DNA from: Plectrocnemia conspersa
Lineage: Eukaryota > Arthropoda > Insecta > Trichoptera > Polycentropodidae
Length of the DNA stretch: 64,000 bases
NCBI GenBank assembly: GCA_009617715.1
Contig: VTFK01000147.1
Location: 1-64,000, forward strand
Direction of reading: 5' to 3'
The notes beneath the pieces were generated by a model. That model worked only from the letters and a program-made list of their open reading frames with translations. It searched no databases and was not told where the DNA came from. The translations under genes were made by a program, and so were the position numbers. Positions within the stretch are counted from its first letter, which is position 1. Each line of letters begins with the position of its first letter. Below are positions 35,701 to 43,659 of the stretch, piece after piece.

Positions 35701-37511
35701 TATTTTATTTGTTGGCCAATATATCGATTATTATGTTGTTCGTATTTTGTTCTGTTTCCTTTTGTAACCAAAAATAAATAATCTGCTTAAATATTTTTAA
35801 TTTATAATTTAAGAACGATTAGTGAGCTTTAAATTAAAGCATTTATTACTCTTGGCATGATATGTTTAAGGGAACTACGTCAATGCTAGCAAACTTTGAC
35901 CTTTTGTGTTTTGGTGTCTACGACTTGAATCAATCGTTACATAGTCGCCGTCTACCGTTATAAATAAACTTAATATCCTCACTCAGTCGTAGTATATTTT
36001 AGCGATGGAATTTCGATACCATTGTTGTAGCACTCCGTCGATAAGGCATTCGCCACATTTTGCCGCAAATTTCTTTCATGGCATGCCAACAGTGGACAAT
36101 GGCTGCACCGTATACCCGCCCACGCCGGTGTGCGGCATACCATTCGCACGATTTTGGCACCGTAGCCAAAGGCCCATTGACACACGTCCCGACACTTTGT
36201 TTTCCCCAGACACTTTTCATGAAAATTCCTCGGATTTCCTCGGAATTTAACACGCACCCACCCACGATCGTACACGCGCACACTCTCAAGACGCGTCAAA
36301 TTCCTTTTTGAAATGACATCTTTCGTTTAGGAATTCAGGAAATTACCGATTCACTGTGGTGGGTGCTAGCGTGACAATGATGTGGTCTTTTCTTGATTTT
36401 ATATTAAAATTAAATAGGTGTTTATATTATAACGGCTTTTTTCCATCTACTCTTACATTAATTCACTGCTCAAAGGCCGCAGGTTGGAGCTACGACCACA
36501 GACTTTTATTTAAAAAAAAACTCAAACAATAAATAATGTCCATACATAAATACCTTGTTTTATCGCTTATAGCTTACGCTTGTCAGGTTACAACGGAAGA
36601 TTAAAAAAAAGAAATAAATGCTTAAAAAAATTTTTTTTAGAAAGTTAAACTATAGCTCTAATATTCCAAGGACGTAATTTTAGTAACAAACAAACATATT
36701 TTTGTTGTTAAGATACCTGATACTATTCGTTAGATTATTTTGTGAAATATGTGATATTGAGTAATTGAGAATTTTCCTTAACTCATTTATTTGTCTACAA
36801 AATGTAAACTTAAAAACTGTGAAAGATTTCGCTATAGACAGACGTCAAAATTTTTCGTAATAATATAAATAAAAATAAACACAGTTTGTGCGTATCGTTT
36901 AAATCAAAACATAAGATAAGTAAACATATCTTTGTAGATAAAGGCAAAGTTTTTTAAATTATATATAAGCTATTGAAATGAAGAATATTAAATATTTTTG
37001 TTTTTAAAAATATTACTACCTGACTGTGAACTACATGTAAAATTAAGATTTGTTTCAATTTAGCACTGATGAAATATTACCAAAGTATCATGTAAGATGT
37101 TTCAAACTATGTGGTAATATGTACCTATACAAAATTTTATTGCGGTTAGTAAAACGGCGTGTATTCGTATATATTGATAGTAAACGTAAAGAGAGAGTTA
37201 TACATTTTATTTATATTGTTATATATTTATTTTTAGTCCTGTACATTTTAAAAATATTCTCAATGCGTCAATATTTTTATTAGGTAATATTTTTCATTTT
37301 TTTGGTTTAGAAAAAATAAAAAAAATTAAAGAAAATCTGTTTTTGAGTATATAGAAAAGATTAAGCAAAACATATTTACTTGTATTTCTTTACAGGTGAA
37401 AATCCAGCTGCAATGCAGAGTGGCGGGGATTGTACATACCGCTTAAGACATCTTAGAAACTCTGACGTCATTTCTATAATACTACTTCTTATTATTTATA
37501 TTAAAAGCTGA
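14660..37511 (+). CDS. dpr13: Dpr-family two-Ig cell-surface protein, Dpr13-like, seven coding exons (295 aa)
   Basis: Coding exons are 14660-14732, 14855-15051, 29240-29341, 29425-29533, 33938-34049, 34180-34358 and 37396-37511; they total 888 nt including the TGA, and every junction keeps frame with GT-AG borders. The product has a hydrophobic start (about residues 6-23), a variable stretch (25-62), Ig domain 1 (about 63-160; C81, W93, C143, with YECQVSSHPPTS) and Ig domain 2 (about 162-257; C184, W198, C241). Then come NGENPAAMQ and a hydrophobic end (282-293) that could direct a GPI anchor. N-glycosylation sequons lie at N65, N214 and N238. Known of the family: Dpr proteins are neuronal surface proteins that bind DIP Ig proteins and help choose synaptic partners. 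The phrases TVGVTTYNADQR, EDWTLQIKFVQ, FWYHNSRMIN and GINVST recall Drosophila Dpr13 more than other Dprs; that assignment is from memory and less sure than the family. The protein is shorter at the N-terminus than the fly one as I recall it, so upstream coding exons may be missing. Confidence 0.9.
14855..15051 (+). CDS. dpr13: Dpr exon 2: variable N-terminal stretch and first strands of Ig1
   Basis: The acceptor is TTTCTAG (AG at 14853-14854) and the donor ATG|GTGAGT. The exon encodes residues 25-90: a polar linker rich in Asn, Ser and Asp, then MYFGTENNTVITSQTG and HLPCIVHNVGDGM. C81 is the first disulfide cysteine of Ig1, and the TVITSQTG...LPC pattern is the A'-B strand layout of Dpr Ig1 domains. 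N65 is in an N-X-T sequon. The exon ends in phase 0. The intron that follows is the longest in the gene. Confidence 0.9.
18700..19210. other. GC-richer island in intron 2
   Basis: Balanced composition with CpG-containing words (GGCGACGACCCTTCCG, AAGCGGCGGCGGTAAATATG) between AT-rich flanks, plus a nine-G run at 18891-18899. The small plus-strand frame at 19108-19293 has no signature. It is a candidate enhancer; no exon borders are evident. Confidence 0.35.
19594..19960 (+). mobile_element. Decayed non-LTR retrotransposon reverse transcriptase (family 1)
   Basis: The frame 19597-19836 reads a reverse-transcriptase palm segment: YVVSLNNEHSISHKIPGG, then VQQKSLLRPFCFILCINDIP, matching the LINE pattern (G-V-P-Q-G-S-x-L-x-P-L-L-F-x-L-Y-I-N-D-I). 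After a frame break, ADNTDI at about 19835-19855 corresponds to the catalytic A-D-D block with its second Asp changed to Asn. KLQKYFLNN follows as in the RT thumb region. Stops, frameshifts and the altered catalytic residue make it inactive. It lies in the sense orientation in intron 2. A minus-strand relative is at 25040-25345. Confidence 0.78.
19921..19960 (+). repeat. Short tandem duplication, two 18-base units
   Basis: GATCAAACTATAAAAA occurs at 19925 and again at 19943, an 18-base period, inside the decayed LINE. It is probably a local slippage duplication. Confidence 0.7.
20700..20738. repeat. Near-perfect 39-base hairpin
   Basis: The left arm CGTGACGCATTGCGGTAA (20700-20717) pairs with TTACCCCAATGCGTCACG (20721-20738) in 17 of 18 positions, with a three-base loop AAG; the only mismatch is C opposite C. 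It is GC-richer than its AT-rich neighbours. It is too short for a typical microRNA precursor. It could be a transposon-end relic, a protein-binding palindrome or a structured RNA element. Confidence 0.85.
21300..21850 (-). mobile_element. Decayed non-LTR retrotransposon reverse transcriptase (family 2, minus strand)
   Basis: Read on the minus strand, 21779-21591 gives EIQVDVLILKKAFDEIYHVL and LSCSDDITPLFSSYLSVHRQ FLAYS, the LINE fingers/palm pattern Q-V-D-V-x-x-x-D-F-x-K-A-F-D. Next comes a degraded G-I-P-Q-x-V-Q-L-G-P-F block (about 21580-21535). QFILYADDLK at about 21458-21477 keeps the catalytic Y-A-D-D. Frameshifts and stops separate these blocks, so it is a dead copy. It shares DNA-level similarity (GAAATACAAGTAGA, TTAAAAAAGGC, TTAGTTGCTC) with the plus-strand copy at 24205-24880. 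Confidence 0.8.
24168..24880 (+). mobile_element. Decayed non-LTR retrotransposon reverse transcriptase (family 2, plus strand)
   Basis: From about 24260 the frame reads VVCLDLKKAFNKLYMDY, then LSCSDNLTWLF, then a G-V-P-Q-G-S-type block reduced to LNLGLLLSTLFINDIS (about 24440-24490). LVYLCADN follows at about 24515-24545, matching the Y-A-D-D site with its last Asp changed. ITKDFRITFEKKCTFF and FGFVMRNAFHIDDPLF (24710-24840) match the thumb segment found after the active site in LINEs. In-frame stops make it inactive. Just upstream, 24168-24205 reads TSSRVPQGSRTF, an extra copy of the G-V-P-Q-G-S block out of order, so two pieces are joined here. Confidence 0.78.
24835..24872. repeat. Perfect 16-base-pair hairpin
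   Basis: The left arm ATCCGTTATTCATGTC (24835-24850) is exactly complementary to GACATGAATAACGGAT (24857-24872), with a six-base spacer CTCTAT. The right arm is followed by a second AACGGATAATTTAAT about 25 bases on. It sits at the 3' edge of the family-2 LINE remnant. It may come from an inverted duplication during the element's decay. Confidence 0.9.
25040..25345 (-). mobile_element. Decayed non-LTR retrotransposon reverse transcriptase (family 1, minus strand)
   Basis: On the minus strand the region reads a K-A-F-D-T-V-W-H-D-like block (LDIEIAFVTI), then LIHKL, then PRKIPGWVPQEIMLGPFLF and ILYINDIPKINKY (about 25175-25090). These are LINE reverse-transcriptase palm motifs. The closest relative in the window is the plus-strand copy at 19597. 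Several frame breaks make it inactive. The block GAATCAAAT..CATG..GTG.CGAAAGCTA (25279-25325) recurs at 35040-35085. Confidence 0.78.
25620..26090. other. GC-richer island in intron 2
   Basis: Overlapping frames exist on both strands (25710-26024 plus, 25811-25993 minus), neither with a family signature. A small hairpin AGTTTCG..CGAAACT lies near 25730-25750. The pyrimidine-rich core (CTCTGTCTCTTTCTCCCTCC) and CpGs stand out from the flanks. It is a candidate regulatory element. Confidence 0.35.
29240..29341 (+). CDS. dpr13: Dpr exon 3: Ig1 core with the conserved tryptophan
   Basis: The acceptor is ATTTTTAAG (AG at 29238-29239). The 34 codons (residues 91-124) include VSWIRRKDRHLITVG and TTYNADQRYQVIH. 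W93 is the Ig-core tryptophan; the WIRRKDxHLxTVG and TTYxxDxR patterns are hallmarks of Dpr Ig1. The exon ends HSE in phase 0, and the next exon begins DWTLQIK, giving the family motif SEDWTLQIK across the junction. The donor is GTATAA, which lacks the usual G at +5. Reading on into the intron gives a stop at the second codon (TAA at 29345). Confidence 0.93.
29425..29533 (+). CDS. dpr13: Dpr exon 4: end of Ig1
   Basis: The acceptor is TCTGGAAG (AG at 29423-29424) and the donor GTAGGT at 29534. It encodes residues 125-160 plus the first base of codon 161: DWTLQIKFVQKRDAGIYECQ followed by VSSHPPTSVFIQLNVV. C143 pairs with C81 of exon 2. The D-A-G-x-Y-x-C pattern is the standard Ig F-strand motif, and ECQVSxHPPTS is typical of Dpr proteins. 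An open frame runs on from the preceding intron, but its extra N-terminal residues are intronic and do not look like the family. Confidence 0.95.
29940..30190 (-). mobile_element. Decayed non-LTR retrotransposon reverse transcriptase fragment (minus strand)
   Basis: On the minus strand, one frame reads RVSQGLLHCSIIVYIVYQRD (about 30160-30085), a decayed G-V-P-Q-G-S-L-L-x-P-L-L-F-x-x-Y-I-N-D block. The neighbouring frame gives NIFHNIRMVHDSRSLLQDLI (about 30045-29980), matching the segment after the Y-A-D-D site in LINEs (K-x-F-R-x-I-x-x-x-x-D-x-x-L-L-Q-x-D-L). The active site itself is lost to frameshift. It lies antisense in intron 4. Confidence 0.6.
31700..31980 (+). mobile_element. Possible 3'-end fragment of a non-LTR retrotransposon
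   Basis: LVRSIM near 31710 resembles the L-V-R-S-I-L-E-Y segment late in LINE ORF2. About 200 bases later VRGTFYSNLHRLHERN resembles the C-terminal stretch where a small domain ends in a T-N-Y/R-N pattern. The similarity is weak, frames change, and stops are frequent. It could equally be unrelated AT-rich sequence. Confidence 0.35.
33938..34049 (+). CDS. dpr13: Dpr exon 5: start of Ig2
   Basis: The acceptor is TTCATAG (AG at 33936-33937) and the donor TG|GTGAGT. It encodes E161 (split codon) to F197 and two bases of W198. It reads ARAQISGPAEKYIKPGSALR, then LQCVVLKATETPSYMF. C184 is the first cysteine of Ig2. The GPxxxYxxPGSxLRLxC arrangement matches the Dpr second Ig domain. Confidence 0.94.
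34180..34358 (+). CDS. dpr13: Dpr exon 6: body of Ig2
   Basis: The acceptor is GCCAAAAG (AG at 34178-34179) and the donor G|GTAATT. It completes W198 and encodes residues 199-257. The sequence begins YHNSRMINFDTDLGINVSTD and ends with the F-strand AGNYSCVPNNAYPASIYVHV. C241 closes the Ig2 disulfide with C184. Sequons are N214-V-S and N238-Y-S. FWYHNxRMIN and SGNYSC-type motifs are typical of Dpr proteins. The exon ends FN in phase 1, leading into the GENPAAM motif of the last exon. Confidence 0.94.
35030..35265 (-). mobile_element. LINE fragment (family 1, minus strand)
   Basis: The minus strand reads LIGYTPVSL (about 35262-35235), corresponding to the Y-R-P-I-S-L-L block early in LINE reverse transcriptase. 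It is followed downstream by LAFDTARHDDLIHKL (35087-35040), corresponding to K-A-F-D-T-V-W-H-x-x-L. The stretch TTTATGAATCAAAT to TAAAAGACCTGTA at 35032-35102 is alignable to 25272-25345. The order fits a single truncated insert. Stops and deletions make it inactive. Confidence 0.65.
35865..36310. other. Strongest GC-richer island, in intron 6
   Basis: About 450 bases of balanced composition in an intron that is otherwise AT-rich. Frames of 81-106 codons are open on both strands and in several frames at once, which is what lack of AT-rich stop codons produces by chance. No splice borders or protein motifs were found. It may be a conserved intronic enhancer or a noncoding RNA exon. Confidence 0.4.
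37396..37511 (+). CDS. dpr13: Dpr exon 7: NGENPAAM motif, hydrophobic C-terminus, stop
   Basis: The acceptor is TTCTTTACAG. It completes G258 and encodes GENPAAMQSGGDCTYRLRHL, a short polar stretch, then VISIILLLIIYI and KS before TGA at 37509-37511. The N-G-E-N-P-A-A-M motif is found near the end of Dpr proteins. The hydrophobic tail with only two residues after it is what a GPI-anchor signal looks like, although a single-pass membrane segment cannot be excluded. C270 is an extra cysteine outside both Ig domains. Confidence 0.94.
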
Positions 37512-37590
37512 TGCGTGTAAAGAAACTGCATACTGCAGTAAAGTAAACGTGACATATAAGTGTGAATAAAACATTAGTGAGTGTATAATA
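37512..37590 (+). terminator. Short 3' UTR and polyadenylation signal of the Dpr gene
   Basis: A canonical AATAAA lies at 37565-37570, 54 bases after the stop codon. A second AATAAA lies at 37793-37798 and could end a longer transcript. Such hexamers are common in AT-rich DNA, so the position after the stop is the main support. Confidence 0.5.
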
Positions 37591-37599
37591 TTACTAATT

Positions 37600-39360
37600 A
37601 ATTCCTTATATTTAAGATTCAATTATCCATTGTATACGTTCAAATATAATTTGTAGCGTTTTAAAGTTCATCGATTCATACCTTAAGTGTGTGTATATAT
37701 ATAATAATAATAATAACTTTTGTACATGGTGAGTATTAGTTATCAATTGTAAATATTTAACTTTGTGTCATTCCAAAAATATATTGTACGATAATAAAAA
37801 GAAGTAAAAAGCAGTGAAAATAATTATGGATATCACTCGTTTAATAAGTAAACGTATTTTATTTATAAAATCGCAAATGATGTAATTTTAGATTTTAAAA
37901 ATTATATGGTTTATTTTTAAAAGCGGTACGATTAAATCGACGTTAATTTTACGTTTACGTTATTTATTACTTGCCACAATAAATTTATTTTATTACCTGA
38001 GAGACAGTAATAAGTTTTCAAAGTGCATACTACTGTAGTCCCAAACTACAAATGCAAGGATGATACCGCAAAACACCTGGTACGTTAATTCACACAATAC
38101 ATTTCACAACATATACATATGTAGAATAATATATTTAGTTTATATTTAACTAATATCACAATATCATTCGTTATTTTTTCAAATTTTTAATTATTTTTGG
38201 AAATTATTAATATATTATATTCAAAAATATTTACTGTGATTTAAAACGGTTTCTGTGATTATGTTATAATAAATGTTAATATGGAATAAATCGTGTTTTA
38301 ATAATATCCTAATATCCCCATTTAGTATAATTATTCATACAAGAGTCTCCTTGTTTTATTACATCCATAATATATTAAATTTAAGTCGAATCATAAATTG
38401 ACCGTTATGTCCAGTTCCAAAAGTTCCACAGATCCGACCAATTGATTAGCCTCAAGAATGACTGAATAGATTCGATGGGACACAATTGGTTTTCGACCCT
38501 CGTTATATACACAAATGGATCCTTCGCCAAATCCCATCAGTTTTAACCCGAAATTAAACACAGGCACGGATCCGATTTATGCGAATTACATAAATTATTC
38601 GCGCGTTCGATCCCTTATCAATAAATTTATTAACCATCATAAATCACATTACGCACAATAACCACGGCGATACTATAAAATTGTATGATCTATATGCATA
38701 ATTTGTATGCGCGGTCGTAAAACATCATCACTGGACGATTTAATGTGCGAATGATATAAAAAAGGGCATTTTGTAAAGATAAGAACATGCGTAATATATT
38801 ATAAAATTAAGCAATTAAAATTAAATAACTATATAGTGAAAGTTTTACTTATCATACATAAAATTTTTTTTTTTATAATGTAAGCAAAAATAAATGACTT
38901 TGGCAAAATAATTTTGGCTTCTGAAATATATATCAGGAAATATTTATGTACGAAAATTATTATTTAACAAATGATATATTTAGTTTAAAATATAATTAAT
39001 GCAGGCGTTTTATTTAACCCAAATAAACATTTAAAAAACCGATCAGATTTTCAATAATCTAAAGGAAAAATTTCGAATTGCACAACAATATTTTTAATAA
39101 ATTTACAACAAAGCTTTTCTAAAAAACATACAAGCATTGTTTTTGTTAACAGAATAGTTAACTGAATCAATAATACTCTTTATGAGGTTAAAAATATTAA
39201 TAATAACTTTTTAAAAGGATATTTATCATTTTAACATACAATAAATAAAAAAAAATTTAAATAAAAAAGAGTATATATTTTGAATTGATAATTTATAAAT
39301 ATATATAGAGAAATATCTTATAAATTTTGTAAATGCGAAAGTTTTAAATTGATCGCATTT
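37600..39360. other. Downstream of the Dpr gene: AT-rich with one island
   Basis: About 38380-38720 is less AT-rich and holds several homeodomain-like AT cores near CpG words (GATCCGACCAATTGATTAG, CGCGCGTTCGATCCC). It may be a regulatory element. The rest shows nothing. Confidence 0.35.
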
Positions 39361-39370
39361 AAGCATTTAG

Positions 39371-39592
39371 TTAACACTTAAAACGTCAGCGACTTTTCAA
39401 TGAGTCACCTATTATTTCTTTTTACGCGTCAGTATCTCTTTTTTAAATTAAATATTAAATAATTGGTTTCCTAATAAATAAAGCTAGCGCAATATTCTTT
39501 GATGAATAAAAATTAAAATTAATTCGTAAGCATCTATAAAAAAAAGAATAACAAGTGACTCACTGGCAAGCCGCTGGCGTTTAAGTGGTTAA
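39371..39592. mobile_element. Small non-autonomous DNA transposon (MITE) with TTAA target duplication
   Basis: The ends are inverted repeats of about 50 bases. The left end CACTTAAAACGTCAGCGAC.. starts at 39375. The right end, read inward on the minus strand, is CCACTTAAACGCCAGCGGC.. from 39588. Similarity continues through GAGTCAC and TTATT. TTAA lies directly outside both ends (39371-39374 and 39589-39592). The core is about 214 bases with no coding capacity. TTAA duplications and C-rich ends followed by C-T-T are typical of piggyBac-superfamily elements; the superfamily assignment is inference. Confidence 0.82.
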
Positions 39593-39599
39593 AGTAAAA

Positions 39600-41330
39600 A
39601 TAACATTATTTGATCATTATATTTTTATCTTTTTAGCCTTTTTTAACTATACACTAAAATTTTTTTTTTCTAAGCCATCACTTTTTAATATATTGAAAGA
39701 AACAGCATAGAATTTTTTTATAAGTTTTTTTGTGTACAGATTGGTACTGTTTGAGCTTAATTATTTAAATACATGTTTTCATATGCAAGTTATTTAAACA
39801 GTTTTTTCATATATAAGATTTACGTTAGAGCTTATTAAAACTTGTGATAATATAATTTTGGTTATATATAAATTTACTTATTTAAGCGGTTTAATAATAT
39901 ACTAAAACCTAAATTACAATAAAAATAATCACAATCATAAATTAAAAATGAAGATTTAAACATATAATATACAGTTAAATAGTTAATATAGTGCTATTAC
40001 TTTAAATTCTAGATTTTAAATAGTAAATTATTTGGAAAACTATTAATATATTTAAAATATTTATTTAGTTATTGTGAATCTTCCGTTGCAACATGACAAC
40101 TTTAGTCAACGATGAAAACAATCAACAACCACTAAGTAGTGATAGACAAGACTAAAATGAAAGTCTGTTTAATCTTTATTATTTATATAAACTATTATTA
40201 CATCTTACAATCAGTGTACTATATCTCAATTTTTTATGGCCGCGAGATGAATATCGCCAACTAGAAAAACCTTCTTTGTGATTATGGATCGTAATTATTT
40301 TTTTCCTGATCTCAAGGGTTTTTTTAAATTGAAAATTTAGTGAGTATTAAATAACACATAAATTACATATTTATAATATGATATTAAAATAAGACTGTGA
40401 TGATCGATCAAAACTATAATTATATAAATTAATAATTAAATCTGAGCTTTTAAACATGAGAAAACAGTAAGATTTTATGAGAGTTAAACCTAGATATTTT
40501 ATATATTAGTATATAAATCACTATTTTGATAAAATGTTATTTTATGTATATTTATTAAATTGGCCACATAAACAAATAGAACTTTACACATTTATTTATT
40601 AACACCAACAACGCAATTTATAAGTTGATTAATATAATAAGCAGTATATTAAAAAATCTGAACAACTAATTAGTTCGCCTTTTATTATTTATAAAATTTA
40701 ATTACATCTTTATTATTTTAAAATATTTTGTAATATACAGTATTCCATTGGATTAAATAACATATTAAAGTGTGCAATTTCATTTTCTGTATAAAAATGA
40801 ACATTTTATAAAGTGGAAACAATTTTTATTACATATTTAAATACATAATACAAGACAAATAATTATTTTTATTTTAAGCTGTTTGTTTTTAATAACCATC
40901 CGCTTAAAAAAAACTACATTGAGATCTTATTCACTGCTTTTGTTGAAACTTGGATTTTAATTTTGTACAACATAGCTGTGTTTGCAACTTTAAACAACGC
41001 GCAGCATTTCGTTTTAATGTACAAGAAGAGAAATTTGTCTGAAGGACAGTAAGCATGAAAAGGCGTGTCGCCACTAAGAACCACAAACAATTACCCGCGT
41101 CCTTAAACAAAACAACGAAACACAGCAAATAAAAATCAAAAGATTCTTGGATTAAAACTAAGGTTTAAGAGTAGCAAAAATAGTTACAAATATTAAAAAA
41201 TAAATTGTGACATTAATCCATCTAATTTATAAACATTAAAATTTGTGAGTAACATTTTTTTTTCAAGAAAATACATGCATAGATAGTGTATGTACTATAT
41301 ATGAAATAGGCAAAAGGTTAAGTGGACATC
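39600..41330. other. AT-rich stretch, nothing recognised apart from a SINE scrap
   Basis: A/T-run sequence. The minus frame at 40931-41128 has no family signature. Confidence 0.5.
40398..40440 (+). mobile_element. Fragment of the SINE body
   Basis: TGATGATCGATCAAAACTAT followed by AATTATATAAATTAATAATT resembles the body of the SINE at about 11745-11790 (GATGGTCGATCGAAATTATA). No tRNA-like head is present here. The match is short and AT-rich, so it is uncertain. Confidence 0.4.
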
Positions 41331-41334
41331 GTTA

Positions 41335-41620
41335 TGGGTATACTTTGCGAAGGTACTCCCCAGTGATATATACAGTTTGCGTCCGCATCTCCGGTAAGAT
41401 GGGGCGCTCCGCCCCAAACACAGCTTCTCAATTAAGTGTATGTTTTCACTTATGGTCTCCCGGCGATGCGATGGGAAGGCTCTGATCTAACAGCCCGAGA
41501 CTGTTTCCTTACAAAGTCTCCAAGCAGTAAATTACGTTTGAGGCCAGCGTCTGCTCTGAGCAATTGTTCCCGTTGGAAGATATTCTCCGCTAGTATATAA
41601 TAGTATACTCGGAGAGTTAC
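41335..41620. other. GC-richer island with two hairpins
   Basis: TGGGGCG (41400-41406) pairs perfectly with CGCCCCA (41410-41416) across a three-base loop. At 41584-41615, TCTCCG..AGTATA pairs with TATACT..CGGAGA with a two-base bulge. The stretch between is balanced in composition and has no long open frame. It could be a structured noncoding RNA or a relic of a mobile element; I recognise neither. Confidence 0.4.
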
Positions 41621-41899
41621 AAAAATATATGGACTGCATTAACCTTTTAAAAATAATTCAATGAATTGTATTTGAAAATAAAAATAGAGAAAAATGCCGT
41701 CGTAGAATTCAAGCAGATTAATGTGTCTCTCACTATAAAGAGAGCAATTAAAAACCATTTACTATCATAAATACGTAGCGTACTGTTATTTATAAAAGTA
41801 ATGCTCACTTTGGGTACCAAAAAAGATGAAAGGTAAAAAATACATGGTGTTTTAAAAGTTGTATGAGTCAATTATAACGTTTTACAATTATTTTCTATG

Positions 41900-43650
41900 T
41901 ATCTATACTATGCAATATGATCCTTTAATTTTCGAGTTACGTGGCTAGTCTGCGAACTTTTGTGCCTTATCCTTATACATATGCGTGTGTTTGTACACTT
42001 GCGTGTTTATACGGGATCTCACCACTGTCACTTTAGATTTATAAGCTTTATACTTAATAGTTTGGCGGTTAAGTCGAGGTTTATAAAAGGATTTCGCTGT
42101 GTTGTTTGGACGTATTGTTTACACTATAATGCCTATTGTTCATTATGGGGTGGGTTATTTTCGAGACTACTGTAACGCGTATAAGCTCTTTGGTGCAAGA
42201 TAATAATGGTGTTTCTGGGGCTAGCAAATTGTTATATGCTCGAACCGAACAATAAGGGCGTATAAATATTTTGCGATAGCAAACGCCCTTGTAACGGCCA
42301 AATTGTCAGATTCGTATCGGGAAAAGTGGACGTACAAAGCCAATTATCGATTGAGGCAAGCTGACTGGGTTTTATTTATTTAATTTTTTCTCCATCTGAA
42401 GTGCTTTGTGTTTTCATATTAGGCATATTTTATCGTATTATACCATTGTGGTTTTCGTTAAAATAATAAATGAAAAGCAGCAAAATAATGATGAAAGTTG
42501 AACGAAAAAGCGTTTTCTTAAGCCGATTTGTAATATCGAATCCAAAGTCGCGTTTTATAGTTAAACGAGACAAACATGTTTATCGGTGAACCTTGCAAAA
42601 AGGTTGATTCCTTTTGGAAACAATTTATTATTTTATACTATTGTTGATAAATAAAGATAAAACGAAAAAGTTCTCGCTCAAGACATAAAAGCAAAGCTAT
42701 AAAATAAATCAAGGGAGAAGGTGTAATTTTTTTTATTATACGGCTAATGTTGATGGAATTTTTGTTTTTGTTTGTATGCGCCCAATATAAAATTATTGTA
42801 TTTTATTATTATCGATATACTTCTACGTGACATACAGTTCGAATAAAAATAAAGGATTTGATTTTATGCTCTTAACGTAGATTATTAATGAGGATAATAC
42901 GAGATCATATATTGTATTTGGGTAGTAATAAAGATTTTAGACCGAAATTTTTTACTCCAAGTTTAAATAAAAAAAGCATATTTCCTAAAAATCCCAGTTT
43001 TTGTATATTTGCAGCATGGTTTGTGTCTGGCTACATTTAGAACAAACAACATATATAGTTAGTTTAAAATTTATACTTGATATTAGTGATGTTCTTGATT
43101 TATGTTGTAATATAAAATGATATTATTTTATGTTACCATATATTTTAAACATAATTTTGAAACGTATATAAATGATGTCATCAGCAAAGTATAGTTATAT
43201 GGATAGTAATAAATTTTATTACAATCCGTTTTATCTATGTATATGTAATATAGCTGTAGGTTACCCACCTGAGTTTTGTTTGCATAGATAACTCAGATTC
43301 GTGTGAAACTGTCAATATCCAAGGAAAACTCGGGCACAAATAAGGGTTGGCGTAAATTCTTGCGACAGCCGGCAACCATCAGTTTGCCATTCGCCCATAT
43401 GGCGGAGTCACGTGTCCCCATCAATATCCCATTCCTTTCTCGTGTGCGTCCCCATCTTTATTGAGGTAAAATGTATTTCGAACCATCGAGTGAAAAATAA
43501 AAATATGAAAGAATGGCGTGTCGGCGATTTTACATTACCGTTTTTACGATGGGTTGACGTTTACAAACTGTCGTGCTATCTGATGCTTTGTAATAATACA
43601 CCTAGTACACACTGTGTTTCAGATTAATATGTACCAGCATTTTGGTCATA
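41900..43650. other. Mixed stretch with two modest islands, no recognised gene
   Basis: Islands at about 41930-42370 and 43280-43630. The frames 41960-42175 and 43412-43627 are open but show no signature. Confidence 0.4.
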
Positions 43651-43659
43651 AAAGTAACA

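Larger units (their letters stand above)
34359..37395 (+). other. Intron 6 of the Dpr gene (3.0 kb)
   Basis: This intron is bounded by GTAATT and TTCTTTACAG. It contains a minus-strand LINE fragment at 35030-35265 and a strong GC-richer island at 35865-36310. The stretches 34360-35030 and 36420-37390 are AT-rich and show nothing else. Confidence 0.85.

Noticed and set aside
35979..36311. Four overlapping frames of 81-106 codons on both strands
   Set aside because: They exclude one another and show no protein motif or splice borders; they are explained by the low AT content of the island.
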